A stretch of DNA of 62,591 nucleotides from CAZCDS01 sp964497585 (GTDB lineage Bacteria > Desulfobacterota > Desulfomonilia > Desulfomonilales > Desulfomonilaceae). Numbering within the stretch: the first letter of the stretch is position 1; the number at the start of each line of letters is the position of its first letter. The DNA is taken from NCBI GenBank assembly GCA_964497585.1, contig CAZCDS010000037.1, positions 1 through 62,591 of the forward strand, given 5' to 3'. The notes under the pieces are model-generated. The model was given only the letters and a program-made list of their open reading frames with translations, searched no databases and was not told the origin of the DNA. Shown here piece by piece: positions 36,816 to 45,858 of this stretch. The position numbers and the translations under genes are program-made.

Positions 36816-39458
36816 CTAAACCTTTTCAACCGTGACCTTCACCAAGGGTGTATCCCAAGCGGTGAGGCTGTTGACCTTCAATGCGCTGAAATGCTGCGGC
36901 ACAATGACCGTTCCTTTGCGGGGACGCCTCGAGCGCTTTGCCTTAGCCTGAATCCACAGGCCCTCCGGGGAGGTGATCTTTACCTTGTCCCCGTCGCCCA
37001 CGCCGAGTTCCTCCATATCAATCGGATTGAACTCGGCAGAACCGTCCGGGCACACCTCCATGAGTGCGGAACTCCGTTCGGACCAGGAGCCCGAATGAAA
37101 AAAGCTCAGCCCCTGAAGCAGGACCATGCGATGACCATTTTCCTGAGCCTGCTCGATGGCCGGAGCGGCAATCAGAGTGGCTTTTCCGCCGGGAAAGCCT
37201 CCTTCGTACAGGACACGGGTTCCCGGATCCTCCTCATCTACGCAGGGCCACACGATCCCTTCCGGGCCGATCCGATCGTATGAGATTCCTCTGTATGGTT
37301 CCACAAGCTCCGCGATCTCGTGCATCACCTGCTCGGGCCCCGCGTACGTCATGGCGGGTTTTCCCAGGAGCGCGGCCAGGGCCGAGAAGATCTCCAGGTC
37401 GCTCTTGGCTCCTTGCGGTCTGAGCACTGGCCTGAGACGCTGCACCAGCCTTTCCGAGCTTGTCAGCGTGCCCGTCTTCTCCGCGAAGGCCGTCACCGGG
37501 AGAACCGCGTGAGCCATCTTTGCGGTCGAGGTGAGGAACATGTCCTGAACCACGAGCAACTCGAGCTTCCCGAGGGCCCGTTCGACCCGAGCCCGGTCGG
37601 GGTACGTGTCCAGCGGGTTCTCGCCCACAACATACAGGGCCTTGATTTCACCGCTCTCAGCCTTGGCCAGGATCTCTGAAGCACGCATGCCCTCTTCGGT
37701 CGGCAGAGGTGAACCCCATGCTTCCTCGAACCGGGACCTGGCATCTTCATCGTCGATTCTCTTGAAGCCCGGGAGCAGGTCAGGCGCCAGACCCATGTCC
37801 ACCGCGCCCTGGGCGTTGGCCTTCTCGCCAAAGACGTACACTCCGCACGATGCCTTGCCCAACTTACCCGCGACCAGAGCGAGGCTCGCCGCTGCCCGAG
37901 CACATAGCACGTTCAGCCCGAGTCGGTTCATTCCGTCGGTGAGGATGATCGGGGCACGGGTCGCTTCCACGTAACGCTTCGCGGCTTCACGGATCAGCTC
38001 CGGGTCGATTCCTGCGATCTGAGCGACCGTTTCCGGACTGTATCCTTCCAGCGACGAGGCCAGCTCGTCGAAGCCTTCCGCTCTCAGATCGAGCGCGGCC
38101 CGGTCGCACAGTCCCTGATCGATCACCTCTTTGAGCATGGCGTAGAGCACGAGATGCTCGGTTCCCGGCACCACCGCGAGGTGCTTGCCCGGTCGGTGGG
38201 CCAGCTTGGTCTCCATGGAATCGATGACGATCACCTCGCCTCGCTTCATGGGTCCGGTGGCCATGATGACTTCGTTCTTTGCGACCGGATGCGATTCGGT
38301 GAGGTCTGCGCCCACGAGGACAATGAGCTCAGCGTTTCTGATCTCGGTGATCGGGTTCGTGCTTGCGGGGTACCCGAGAATCGGCATGAGCCCGTCAACC
38401 AGGCCTCGATAGCCGTACCCCCCTGCGTGGTCGAGGTGTGGCGTCTCCAGGACGGTTCTGACGAACCGGTTGAAGACATACGCCTCTTCGTTGGTGAGTC
38501 GCTCGGATCCGAGCGCGGCGAGACTCGTTGGTCCCGAGCTGTTCTTGATACTACTGAGCCGCTCCGCGACGAAGGAGAGAGCGTCGTTCCACTCGGCGGG
38601 CTCCAGATTGCCTGTCTTCTTGACGAGCGGCGCGGAGAGACGCTCTTCCGCGTACAGGTACGGCCAGCCGTACCGGCCTTTCACGCAGAGGTTGCCATCG
38701 TTGTGGCTCTGAGGCGGGGAAGACACCCACACCACTTTCCCGCCCTTCTCTCCGAGGGTTAGCGTACAACCGAGGCCGCAAAAGGAACAGGTCGTGTTCG
38801 TCTTTTTCAATTCGAAATCGCGACCGGTGCCGACGAGCCATTTGGACGAGATCGCACCAACCGGGCAGATCTGAGCGCATTGGCCGCAGAATTCGCAGTC
38901 GAGAGGCCGGCCGAAGTCGGTGGAAACCTCACACTCCAGGCCCCGTTCGACAAAGCTCAACTCGTTGACGCCCTGCACTTCGTCGCAGATACGCACGCAC
39001 ATCCCGCACTTGATGCAGAGGTTCATATTGAAGCGAATGAAGTGCGACGCGTTGTCCACGTGGAAGTAGCGCGATTCCGTCGGGAAGGGAAGCTCCGGCA
39101 CCTCGTACTCGTGAACGAGATCCTGGAGCTTGCAGTTTCCGCCCGCGTCACAGGTGGGGCAGAGGAGCGGATGGGTCCTCAGCAGCAGCATGAGCTGCAT
39201 GAGCCGGCCCTTAATGAGTTCCGGCGTATGGGTGGCAACTTCCATGCCATCACGCGCGGGATTGAAGCACGCCGGCATTCTCCTCGTTCGGCCTCTGGCT
39301 GTGACCTCCACCATACACAGACGACAGGCGCCGTACGGTACGAGGCGCGTGTCATGGCAGAGCGTCGGAATGTGTATGCCGGCTTGCTGGGCAGCTTCGA
39401 GAATGCTTGTCCCACGCTCGACTGTAACTTCAACTCCGTCGATGGTCAGGGTTACCAT
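36816..39458 (-). CDS. nuoG: NADH-quinone oxidoreductase subunit G (molybdopterin-domain iron-sulfur subunit)
   Basis: The 880-residue subunit begins with a 2Fe-2S domain (CHDTRLVPYGACRLCMVEV, and a later Cys), then the His/Cys cluster in HPLLCPTCDAGGNCKLQDL. Next is a two-cluster ferredoxin segment (CIKCGMCVRICD, CEFCGQCAQICP), then a 4Fe-4S-bearing molybdopterin-type domain with CSFCGLGCTL and LCVKGRYGWPYLYAEERL. The part matching the metal ligand of formate dehydrogenase (DHCARUCH) reads DHAGGYGYRG, so no Cys/Sec ligand remains. It therefore should be structural, as in NuoG, not a formate dehydrogenase. The start at 39458 lacks a strong ribosome site. Confidence 0.93.
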   Translation of the reverse strand: MVTLTIDGVEVTVERGTSILEAAQQAGIHIPTLCHDTRLVPYGACRLCMVEVTARGRTRRMPACFNPARDGMEVATHTPELIKGRLMQLMLLLRTHPLLCPTCDAGGNCKLQDLVHEYEVPELPFPTESRYFHVDNASHFIRFNMNLCIKCGMCVRICDEVQGVNELSFVERGLECEVSTDFGRPLDCEFCGQCAQICPVGAISSKWLVGTGRDFELKKTNTTCSFCGLGCTLTLGEKGGKVVWVSSPPQSHNDGNLCVKGRYGWPYLYAEERLSAPLVKKTGNLEPAEWNDALSFVAERLSSIKNSSGPTSLAALGSERLTNEEAYVFNRFVRTVLETPHLDHAGGYGYRGLVDGLMPILGYPASTNPITEIRNAELIVLVGADLTESHPVAKNEVIMATGPMKRGEVIVIDSMETKLAHRPGKHLAVVPGTEHLVLYAMLKEVIDQGLCDRAALDLRAEGFDELASSLEGYSPETVAQIAGIDPELIREAAKRYVEATRAPIILTDGMNRLGLNVLCARAAASLALVAGKLGKASCGVYVFGEKANAQGAVDMGLAPDLLPGFKRIDDEDARSRFEEAWGSPLPTEEGMRASEILAKAESGEIKALYVVGENPLDTYPDRARVERALGKLELLVVQDMFLTSTAKMAHAVLPVTAFAEKTGTLTSSERLVQRLRPVLRPQGAKSDLEIFSALAALLGKPAMTYAGPEQVMHEIAELVEPYRGISYDRIGPEGIVWPCVDEEDPGTRVLYEGGFPGGKATLIAAPAIEQAQENGHRMVLLQGLSFFHSGSWSERSSALMEVCPDGSAEFNPIDMEELGVGDGDKVKITSPEGLWIQAKAKRSRRPRKGTVIVPQHFSALKVNSLTAWDTPLVKVTVEKV

Positions 39459-39549
39459 GGAAACTTACTCACAGCGGGTAATGGCCGCTCGGTATCACGT
39501 TGGCTCCGTACCGACCCGGTCATCTCAAGGGCCGGGGCGGGACCGTTTC

Positions 39550-41346
39550 TTACCTGATTGCACCAAACCGGCAATTCATGATGCAGGTTCGGCATCTGGT
39601 ACACTTGTCCAGATCTATACGGGCAACCTGTTTCTTTTCCCAGATGATCGCGCCCGAGGGGCAGTTCCGATGACAGAGGCCGCACTTCTTACACTTGTCT
39701 TCCATGACCACGAAATCGATAAGATCGGGGCACACCAGGGCGTCGCAATGCTTGTCTCTGATATGCGCATCGTACTCGTGCCGGAAGTAACGAATCGTCG
39801 AGAGGACCGGATTGGCCGCGCTCTTGCCCAGACCGCAGTGGGACGTATTGTTGATATGGTGTCCAAGCTCGATCAGGAACTCCACATCCCCTTCCTTTCC
39901 CCTCCCTTCGCAGATGTCCGTGAGCTTCTCGTGCATCACCTTCAGGCCCTCGCGGCAAGGGATGCACTTGCCGCAGGACTCGTCTACACAGAAATGCGTG
40001 AAGAACTTCGCGGTGTCCACCATGCAGGTCATATTGTCCATAACCACGACACCGCCCGAGCCCATCATCGCGCCGGCTTCGTAGAGCGACTCGTAATCGA
40101 TCTGCACATCTTCCATGCCGTCCGGGATGCACCCGCCGGAGGGTCCGCCGATCTGCGCGGCCTTGAACTTGCGCTTCTTGGGAATCCCGCCGCCGATGTC
40201 GAATATGAGGGTCTTGAGGCTGGTCCCCATGGGAACTTCAACCAGACCCACGTTTCGGACGGCTCCCGTGAGCGCGAAGACCTTGGTGCCTTTGCTCCCC
40301 TCGGTCCCGATGGAAGCGAACCAGTCACCGCCGTTGAGGATGATCGGGTTGAGGTTGGCAAAGGTTTCCACATTATTGAGGTTGGTCGGCTGATTCCAGA
40401 GGCCCGCTTCCGCGCTGCGGGGCGGTTTGATGCGGGGCATGCCCCGCTTGCCTTCGATAGAATACATCAGTGCAGTCGATTCACCGCACACAAACGCTCC
40501 CGCGCCAGGGTAGATCTCGATGTCAAAGTCAAATCCCTTGCCGAGGATGTCGTTGCCGAGCAGACCGTACTCCCGTGCGTCGTTGATTGCCTTCTGAAGT
40601 CGTTCAATAGCGAGGGGATACTCAGCCCGGACATAGATGTATCCTTTCTCAGCCCCGATCGCGTAGCCCGAGATCGCCATGCCCTCCAGCACCGAATGGG
40701 GATCGCCTTCCATAACAGAGCGGTCCATGAAGGCGCCTGGATCGCCCTCGTCCCCGTTGCAGATCGTGTACTTGGGGAAGCTCTCGTACTTAGCGCACTC
40801 CTCCCACTTCAGGCCGGTTGGAAAGCCTCCGCCGCCCCGGCCTCTGAGCCCTGATTTCTTGACCTCCTCGATGACCTCTTCCGGAGTCATCTCCTCCAGG
40901 GCTTTGCCGAGAGCGGCATATCCGTCACGGGCAATGTACTCGTCGATGTTCTCCGCGTCGATCAGCCCGCGGTTGCGAAGCACGATGAGCCTCTGTTGAC
41001 CGAAGAAGCCGATGTCCTTCATGAGCGGGACCTTGTCCTTGACCGCCTCTTCCTTGAAGAGGAGCTCCTGGACAACCCTGCCCTTGAGGACATGCTCTTC
41101 CACGATCAGAGGAGCATGCTCGGGTTTGACCTGGTTGTAGAAGACGCCGTCGGGATAGGTTACCACAAGCGGACCCATGGCGCAGAAGCCGTTGCAGCCC
41201 GTCGTGATGATCTGCACGTCGTCCTGCAGGTGTCGCTTCTCCAGCTCCTTTTTCAGAGCATCCATGACATCCATGGAACCGCTGGCGATACAGCCCGTTC
41301 CGGCGCATATCATAAGCTGCATTCGATAGTAGGGACTCGCACTCAT
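39550..41346 (-). CDS. nuoF: NuoF/HydB-type NADH-binding flavoprotein with extra N- and C-terminal Fe-S domains
   Basis: The 598-residue protein is far longer than classical NuoF (~430). It starts with a thioredoxin-like 2Fe-2S domain (ICAGTGCIASGS, TGCNGFCAMGP), then the FMN/NADH core with GLRGRGGGGFPTGLKW and the 4Fe-4S motif SCGKCIPCREGL. It ends with two ferredoxin clusters, CKKCGLCHRNCP and CTRCRTCIMNC. This layout is that of HndC/HydB of bifurcating hydrogenases. GTGGAG 8 nt before ATG 41346 sets the start. It forms the NADH module with the two proteins encoded before it. Confidence 0.94.
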   Translation of the reverse strand: MSASPYYRMQLMICAGTGCIASGSMDVMDALKKELEKRHLQDDVQIITTGCNGFCAMGPLVVTYPDGVFYNQVKPEHAPLIVEEHVLKGRVVQELLFKEEAVKDKVPLMKDIGFFGQQRLIVLRNRGLIDAENIDEYIARDGYAALGKALEEMTPEEVIEEVKKSGLRGRGGGGFPTGLKWEECAKYESFPKYTICNGDEGDPGAFMDRSVMEGDPHSVLEGMAISGYAIGAEKGYIYVRAEYPLAIERLQKAINDAREYGLLGNDILGKGFDFDIEIYPGAGAFVCGESTALMYSIEGKRGMPRIKPPRSAEAGLWNQPTNLNNVETFANLNPIILNGGDWFASIGTEGSKGTKVFALTGAVRNVGLVEVPMGTSLKTLIFDIGGGIPKKRKFKAAQIGGPSGGCIPDGMEDVQIDYESLYEAGAMMGSGGVVVMDNMTCMVDTAKFFTHFCVDESCGKCIPCREGLKVMHEKLTDICEGRGKEGDVEFLIELGHHINNTSHCGLGKSAANPVLSTIRYFRHEYDAHIRDKHCDALVCPDLIDFVVMEDKCKKCGLCHRNCPSGAIIWEKKQVARIDLDKCTRCRTCIMNCRFGAIR

Positions 41347-41421
41347 CACCTATTCTCCACCGGCACAGGAGATACTATGCGTTGCCGGGGTATGCTTCCT
41401 CGGATCGACAGTTAACGCCTC

Positions 41422-41808
41422 TCAGGTGGCCACCGTCTCGCTTCCGCGGGCAAGGGCGTAGTCTTCGACCACTTTCCCGCCCATGACGTGTTCTTCAAAT
41501 ATTCTCGTGGCCTTTTCCCGGTCGAGCTTGACATACTTTACCGGAGGCTGATCGGACAACTCCACGGTCATCATCGGTTCCTGCACGCACAGACCCGCAC
41601 AGCCCGAGTTTGTCAAAATGACGTCGTCGAGTTTCTTCTCACCGATCAGATCTCGGAGACAGGTCAAGATCTCCCGAGCGCCTGCCGCGATTCCACAGGT
41701 TCCCATGTGAACGGTTATCTTGGCTCGATATTGTCCATCACGGAGAACCATTCTGGAGCGTTCTCGCTCTTTGATCTTCTTGAGGTCCTGTATTGATATC
41801 TTTGGCAC
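41422..41808 (-). CDS. HndB-like thioredoxin-fold 2Fe-2S protein
   Basis: The 128-residue protein has two cysteine pairs in HMGTCGIAAGAREI and NSGCAGLCVQEP, as in the 2Fe-2S ferredoxins of hydrogenase operons (HndB, thioredoxin-like). It starts at GTG 41808 with GGAGG upstream. Placed between nuoE and nuoF, the same order as in hnd/hyd operons, it may be an additional electron carrier in the NADH module. Classical complex I lacks it. Confidence 0.85.
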   Translation of the reverse strand: MPKISIQDLKKIKERERSRMVLRDGQYRAKITVHMGTCGIAAGAREILTCLRDLIGEKKLDDVILTNSGCAGLCVQEPMMTVELSDQPPVKYVKLDREKATRIFEEHVMGGKVVEDYALARGSETVAT

Positions 41809-41835
41809 TGTACGTCCTCCCGGCGATCCCTGAGC

Positions 41836-42378
41836 CTACTCGTAGGCTTCCAGAATCTTGAGGATATTCTTGGGATCGATGTTTCCATGGGTATCTTCAC
41901 CGATCATCATGACAGGCGCTAGTCCGCACGCGCCGAGACAGCGTACCGCCTCCAACGTGAAGCGTCCGTCCTCGGAGGTGTCGCCCACGGAGAGCCCCAG
42001 CTCCCGCTGGATCCTCTCCACCATCTCCTTGGCGCCCTTGACGTAACAGGCCGTGCCGAGACAGAGCCTGATCGTGTGACGCCCTCGCGGGGTGATGGTA
42101 AAGAAAGAATAAAAAGTGACAACGCCGTAGATATGAGAGGACGGAATACGAAGCCCTTCAGCGATATAGCGCTGGACCTCCATGGGCACGTACCCGAAAA
42201 TGTCCTGCGCTTCCTTCAGCGCTGGAATGAGGTACCCGGCCCGGCCCGCGTACCGAGCCATGACCGGATCAAGCTTTTTTAGCTCATCCGGCGGAATCAC
42301 TTCGACGGTCGGTTTGACCGGCTTATGGAGTAATTCGTCTCGTTCTTTCACTACCTTTGCTCCCCGGCCGCAACTCAA
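41836..42378 (-). CDS. nuoE: NADH-quinone oxidoreductase subunit E (HndA-like)
   Basis: The 24-kDa 2Fe-2S subunit (~180 residues) has CLGTACYVKGA and VRCLGACGLAPVM as cluster ligands after a helical domain (LKEAQDIFGYVPMEV). The first in-frame start is TTG at 42378, overlapping the stop of the upstream ATPase gene (coupling); a GTG at 42351 with GGGGAG upstream is an alternative start. Together with the 2Fe-2S protein and nuoF it makes a hydrogenase-like NADH module. Confidence 0.92.
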   Translation of the reverse strand: MSCGRGAKVVKERDELLHKPVKPTVEVIPPDELKKLDPVMARYAGRAGYLIPALKEAQDIFGYVPMEVQRYIAEGLRIPSSHIYGVVTFYSFFTITPRGRHTIRLCLGTACYVKGAKEMVERIQRELGLSVGDTSEDGRFTLEAVRCLGACGLAPVMMIGEDTHGNIDPKNILKILEAYE

Positions 42379-42938
42379 TCCGGCTCTCTGGGTCCGGCCC
42401 CGGAAATCTCCCGGAGCCCGGCGACCACGTTTTCCCGAATCAAGTTGACCACTTGAGGATTGTTCAGCGGAATCTCCTCCAGTTCGGCACGAATTTCCCT
42501 CGTATCAAGAACGTATTCCCTCCCGTCCTTGCGGTGGGTGTAGACGAAGTCGATATCCGCGTTTCCCTCTATAAGCGTTGCCATGGTCTCCGCCATATCT
42601 CCCATGGGTTTGCGGTCGATATGGCCGTATCTCATAAAGGCTTCCACCCTGGTGCCCTTACCGACCACGGATTCAATCTTGAGGTCGCCTCCGGCCTCCC
42701 TGGCCGACTGCTGGAGGAGCGACAATCCCAGCCCGACTTTGCGCGTCGTTCGCGTCGTCACAAAGGGGTCGAGAACCTTCGCTAGGAATTCCGGCTCCAT
42801 ACCCCTTCCATTGTCTTCAATAGTCACGGTGAGTCTGTCCTCTTTGCTATCCTCCTCAACGGCTATCTTGATCAAATCGGCGCCCGCGCCTATTCCGTTT
42901 TCGGCCACGTCCAGGATGTGTAGAGAGATATCCTCCAT
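42375..42938 (-). CDS. Histidine-kinase-type ATPase protein (HATPase_c, stand-alone)
   Basis: The 187-residue protein has the Bergerat ATP-binding motifs VAENGIGAGADLI (N box), IEDNGRGM (G1) and GLGLSL (G2), but no dimerisation or phosphoacceptor domain. Similar stand-alone ATPases sit in hydrogenase and complex I operons of anaerobes together with DRTGG and PHP proteins and are thought to regulate them. It may be an anti-sigma-like kinase (inference). It overlaps nuoE by 4 nt. Confidence 0.85.
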   Translation of the reverse strand: MEDISLHILDVAENGIGAGADLIKIAVEEDSKEDRLTVTIEDNGRGMEPEFLAKVLDPFVTTRTTRKVGLGLSLLQQSAREAGGDLKIESVVGKGTRVEAFMRYGHIDRKPMGDMAETMATLIEGNADIDFVYTHRKDGREYVLDTREIRAELEEIPLNNPQVVNLIRENVVAGLREISGAGPREPD

Positions 42939-42985
42939 TGATCGCGGCCTACTTATGAACCCATATACCGAGGTGCCCGAGCGGT

Positions 42986-43741
42986 TCAGTCCGTCTCCGC
43001 GTACAGAACACCCCTCCCCTCGAGGCCCGTCAACGCCATTTTCAACTCTTCAAAGCTCGGGTCGGCCATCCTGGCCTTGGTCGAGACGATGCCCACATCC
43101 TCGGGCCTGTGAGCGTCCGAAGATGTTATCAGCGTGTAGTCACGGCACTGAGGAAATTTCTCGCGTACCGCCTGGAACGTCGATCTATACGAGACTTCCA
43201 GCGCGTCGACCTTCATCGATTCGGGTATGAAGCCGAGTTTACTGAAGATGCCGAAGCCCTCTCGATCGACGTGCGCGGGGACGGCCAGGCCCCCCACGCG
43301 GTGAATGAGGTCCACGACTCGTTCAGCCGATAGGGTCGTTGCCCCGATGAGCAAGCGGTCGTCCATATCCTCAACCTCGTCGTTCTCGTTAACGACGACC
43401 TGGTACCCGAACACGTTCTCGTCATTTTCGCCCGGCAGCCTAGAGTAGACTTCCTCTTGCACCACCAGGGCCGCTTCGACCGACCCGAAGAGTCCGACGA
43501 TGTGGACCTCCTCGAGGGAAGTGACCTCGATTCCGGGCAGTACCCTCAGGCCGGTCCCCTTGGCCGCCCGCACCGTCGCAGCGGCGTTCCGGGCAGAATT
43601 GTGGTCGCACACCGCGATCATGTCCAGTCCCCGCTCCGCCGCGGTCCGAACGACGACCTGCGGGGTCATGTCGGCTATCTCCGTGCAGGGAGAAAGGACC
43701 GTATGAATGTGCAGGTCCAGGCTGTATACCTTGAATTCTAC
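42986..43741 (-). CDS. PHP-domain metal-dependent phosphoesterase, with no canonical start codon
   Basis: The encoded 251-residue protein has the PHP metal motifs DLHIHTVLSP, CDHN, PGIEV, PAHVDRE and SSDAHRPED, as in PHP phosphatases of RNA or nucleotides. No ATG, GTG or TTG lies in frame between DLHIHT and the stop upstream; the ATG at 43669 would cut off the essential HIH motif. A GTA at 43739-43741 sits 7 nt after AGGGG, exactly where a start should be (VEFKVYSLDLHIHT), so I use it as the probable start. The frame is also the same as the upstream DRTGG gene, separated by its TGA (43781-43783). Its role in the operon is likely regulatory. Confidence 0.7.
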   Translation of the reverse strand, partial: VEFKVYSLDLHIHTVLSPCTEIADMTPQVVVRTAAERGLDMIAVCDHNSARNAAATVRAAKGTGLRVLPGIEVTSLEEVHIVGLFGSVEAALVVQEEVYSRLPGENDENVFGYQVVVNENDEVEDMDDRLLIGATTLSAERVVDLIHRVGGLAVPAHVDREGFGIFSKLGFIPESMKVDALEVSYRSTFQAVREKFPQCRDYTLITSSDAHRPEDVGIVSTKARMADPSFEELKMALTGLEGRGVLYAETD

Positions 43742-43780
43742 CTGCCAACCCCTAACATATGCCGCTTTGCGCGGCCGCGA

Positions 43781-44125
43781 TCATTTGTCTCGCCCGATTC
43801 CCATCTCCCAGAGCCTTCCTGCAAGCTCATAGGCCTTCATGGCGGTGACCAGGATAGGAACATCCTGCTCTTCGGCCTTGTGAAGAGTCTCGGGATCGGG
43901 CTCTCTTCCCCCAACGAGGACGATCCCTGCCAGGTTATTCAAGAACGCGACGGCCACGATATTCTGATGCAATTGCAGGGTGATCCAGAGATCGCCCTCC
44001 ACCGCCCCGGCAATGACGTCGCTCAACAGGTCGCTCACATAGCCGCCTGTCACGTCGCGGTTGAGTTCGCCCTCCGCCGTTCGCACTTCCAGGCCGAGTG
44101 CCTTAGCCACTTCACCCAGGGTCAT
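43781..44125 (-). CDS. DRTGG-domain protein, first copy
   Basis: The 114-residue protein has the DRTGG-type ligand-binding fold: RDVTGGYVSDLLSDVIAG, then LWITLQLHQNIVAVAFL and a GGREPD turn. Stand-alone DRTGG proteins occur in hydrogenase/complex I operons and may bind nucleotides or cofactors. It shares only partial identity with the copy at 47829-48200. It lies 17 bp after nuoD, before the PHP gene in the same frame. Confidence 0.82.
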   Translation of the reverse strand: MTLGEVAKALGLEVRTAEGELNRDVTGGYVSDLLSDVIAGAVEGDLWITLQLHQNIVAVAFLNNLAGIVLVGGREPDPETLHKAEEQDVPILVTAMKAYELAGRLWEMGIGRDK

Positions 44126-44142
44126 CGAGTACCGGACTCCTC

Positions 44143-45339
44143 TTACCGGTCGACCTCTGCCAGCACGATATCGACGCTGGAGAGTATCGCGATGAAATCC
44201 GCCAGGAACGACCCGACGGCCATGGTCCTGAGGGTTTCCAGATTAACGAATGCCGGCGCCCTCCATTTGAGCCTGTACGGTTTGGGGCCTCCCTCGGCCA
44301 CGAGATAGCAGCCAAGCTCACCCCTGGGCGACTCGATGCACTGATAAACCTCGCCTACCGGTGACCTGATGCCTTCGACGACGAGCATGAAATGGTGAAT
44401 CAGGGCTTCGGTCTTCTCGTAGATATCCTCTTGCATGGGGAAGACCGTGCCCGGCTTTGTCGCCCGTATCGGTCCCTCTTCCAGGAAATCCAGGGCCTGA
44501 CGGAGAATCTTGTTGCTCTCCCGCATCTCCCGTATTCTCACAAGGTAGCGGGAGTAGACGTCGCATCCTTGCTCTACGGCCATGTCGAAATCGTAGCGCT
44601 CGTACCCGCAGTACGGCTCGGTCTTGCGAATATCCCAGACCACACCGGAAGCGCGGGCCATGGGCCCGCTCGCTCCAAGCGCGACCGCGTCTTCCCGGGG
44701 AAGGATGCCGATTCCCTTGGTTCGATCCATATAGATGATGTTCTCGGTCAGCAGGATTTCGTAGTCGTCCACACGAGCGTCGAAGGTGTCCGTAAACGCC
44801 TTGAGCCGCTCGGTGAATCCCTCTTCCAAATCCCTGATCAGGCCGCCGATCCTGAGGTAGTTGGGCATCAGCCGGCCGCCCGCGGTAAGCTCGAAGAGGT
44901 TCATGATCTCTTCCCGCTCACGTAGGCAGTAGAAGAGCGGCGTCATCGCGCCGACATCGTGACCATGGGTACCAAGCCAAAACAAGTGGCTGAAAATCCT
45001 CGACAACTCGGCCATGATCACCCGGATTGTCTGGGCACGCTCAGGCACCTCGATGTCCAGGAGCTTCTCCGCGGTCAGACAGTAGGCCAGCGAATTGCTC
45101 GTGGCACCCATGTAGTCGCACCGTTCCGCCAGGGGGATCACGTTATGGAAGGTCTTGTTCTCGCAGGTTTTCTCGAATCCTCGATGGAGATATCCCAGGC
45201 AAGGAGTCAAGTTGACGATAATCTCGCCGTCCAACTCCACAACAGCCCGAAACACTCCGTGCGTACTGGGATGGTGGGGCCCGATATTAAGTTCGAGGAT
45301 CTCGCTTCTCCGTTCCTGTTCGCTGGCGACGTCGGCCAT
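44143..45339 (-). CDS. nuoD: NADH-quinone oxidoreductase subunit D
   Basis: The 398-residue 49-kDa subunit holds the quinone site near cluster N2. It has NIGPHHPSTHGVFR, RGFEKTCENKTF and ESPRGELGCYLVAEG near the C-terminus. Together with NuoB, C and I it makes the connecting module. It starts at 45339, 12 bp after nuoC. It lacks hydrogenase Cys ligands, as expected for NuoD. Confidence 0.97.
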   Translation of the reverse strand: MADVASEQERRSEILELNIGPHHPSTHGVFRAVVELDGEIIVNLTPCLGYLHRGFEKTCENKTFHNVIPLAERCDYMGATSNSLAYCLTAEKLLDIEVPERAQTIRVIMAELSRIFSHLFWLGTHGHDVGAMTPLFYCLREREEIMNLFELTAGGRLMPNYLRIGGLIRDLEEGFTERLKAFTDTFDARVDDYEILLTENIIYMDRTKGIGILPREDAVALGASGPMARASGVVWDIRKTEPYCGYERYDFDMAVEQGCDVYSRYLVRIREMRESNKILRQALDFLEEGPIRATKPGTVFPMQEDIYEKTEALIHHFMLVVEGIRSPVGEVYQCIESPRGELGCYLVAEGGPKPYRLKWRAPAFVNLETLRTMAVGSFLADFIAILSSVDIVLAEVDR

Positions 45340-45351
45340 GTGCTCCTATCC

Positions 45352-45858
45352 TCAGCTTTCCGTCCCGGGCAGGTCCGGTGTATCCTGGTCGGTCCCTTCA
45401 AGCGGGAAGTCCTTCCTCAGGGGATAAATGTCCCATTCCTCAGGGAGCAGCAGCTTCCTCGGGTCCGGATGGTTGTTAAAGGTGATGCCGAACATTTCCG
45501 CGGTCTCCCTCTCGTGCCAACCCGCGGTGGGCCAGACTTCGAAGACCGAATCGATCGAGGCGGAACCATCCTGCGATTCCTCAACGAGGGCCTTGATACG
45601 AAAGCGGTGATCGTACGCGAGAGAATTGAGCTGATAGACCACTTCGAAGCGAGGGGTGTCCGGATACCTGTCAACGCCGGCCACAAAGGAGAGAAAATTG
45701 AAGGCCAGTCTCGTGTCGTCCCTGAGGAAGCGGCAAATTTCGACTATCTGCTCCTTGGGAACCGTCACCGTTATCTGATCTCGGAAGAGGACCGACTCTT
45801 CGATCACTTCCTCCCCGAATTCTTCAATGAGTCTTTCTTTGATCGATTCCTGGTCCAT
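45352..45858 (-). CDS. nuoC: NADH-quinone oxidoreductase subunit C
   Basis: The 168-residue 30-kDa subunit contains the family block HERETAEMFGITFNNHPDPR and the C-terminal LLPEEWDIYPLRKDFPLEG. The start overlaps the nuoB stop (shared base at 45858). Here nuoC and nuoD are separate, not fused as in E. coli. Confidence 0.95.
   Translation of the reverse strand: MDQESIKERLIEEFGEEVIEESVLFRDQITVTVPKEQIVEICRFLRDDTRLAFNFLSFVAGVDRYPDTPRFEVVYQLNSLAYDHRFRIKALVEESQDGSASIDSVFEVWPTAGWHERETAEMFGITFNNHPDPRKLLLPEEWDIYPLRKDFPLEGTDQDTPDLPGTES

Noticed and set aside
36816..39458. Formate dehydrogenase alpha subunit
   Set aside because: No Cys/Sec metal ligand, and the gene sits inside a complete nuo operon in the nuoG position.
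43781..43783. TGA between DRTGG and PHP as a second Sec codon
   Set aside because: The context is not a redox motif and no good SECIS-like stem follows; a normal stop is simpler.
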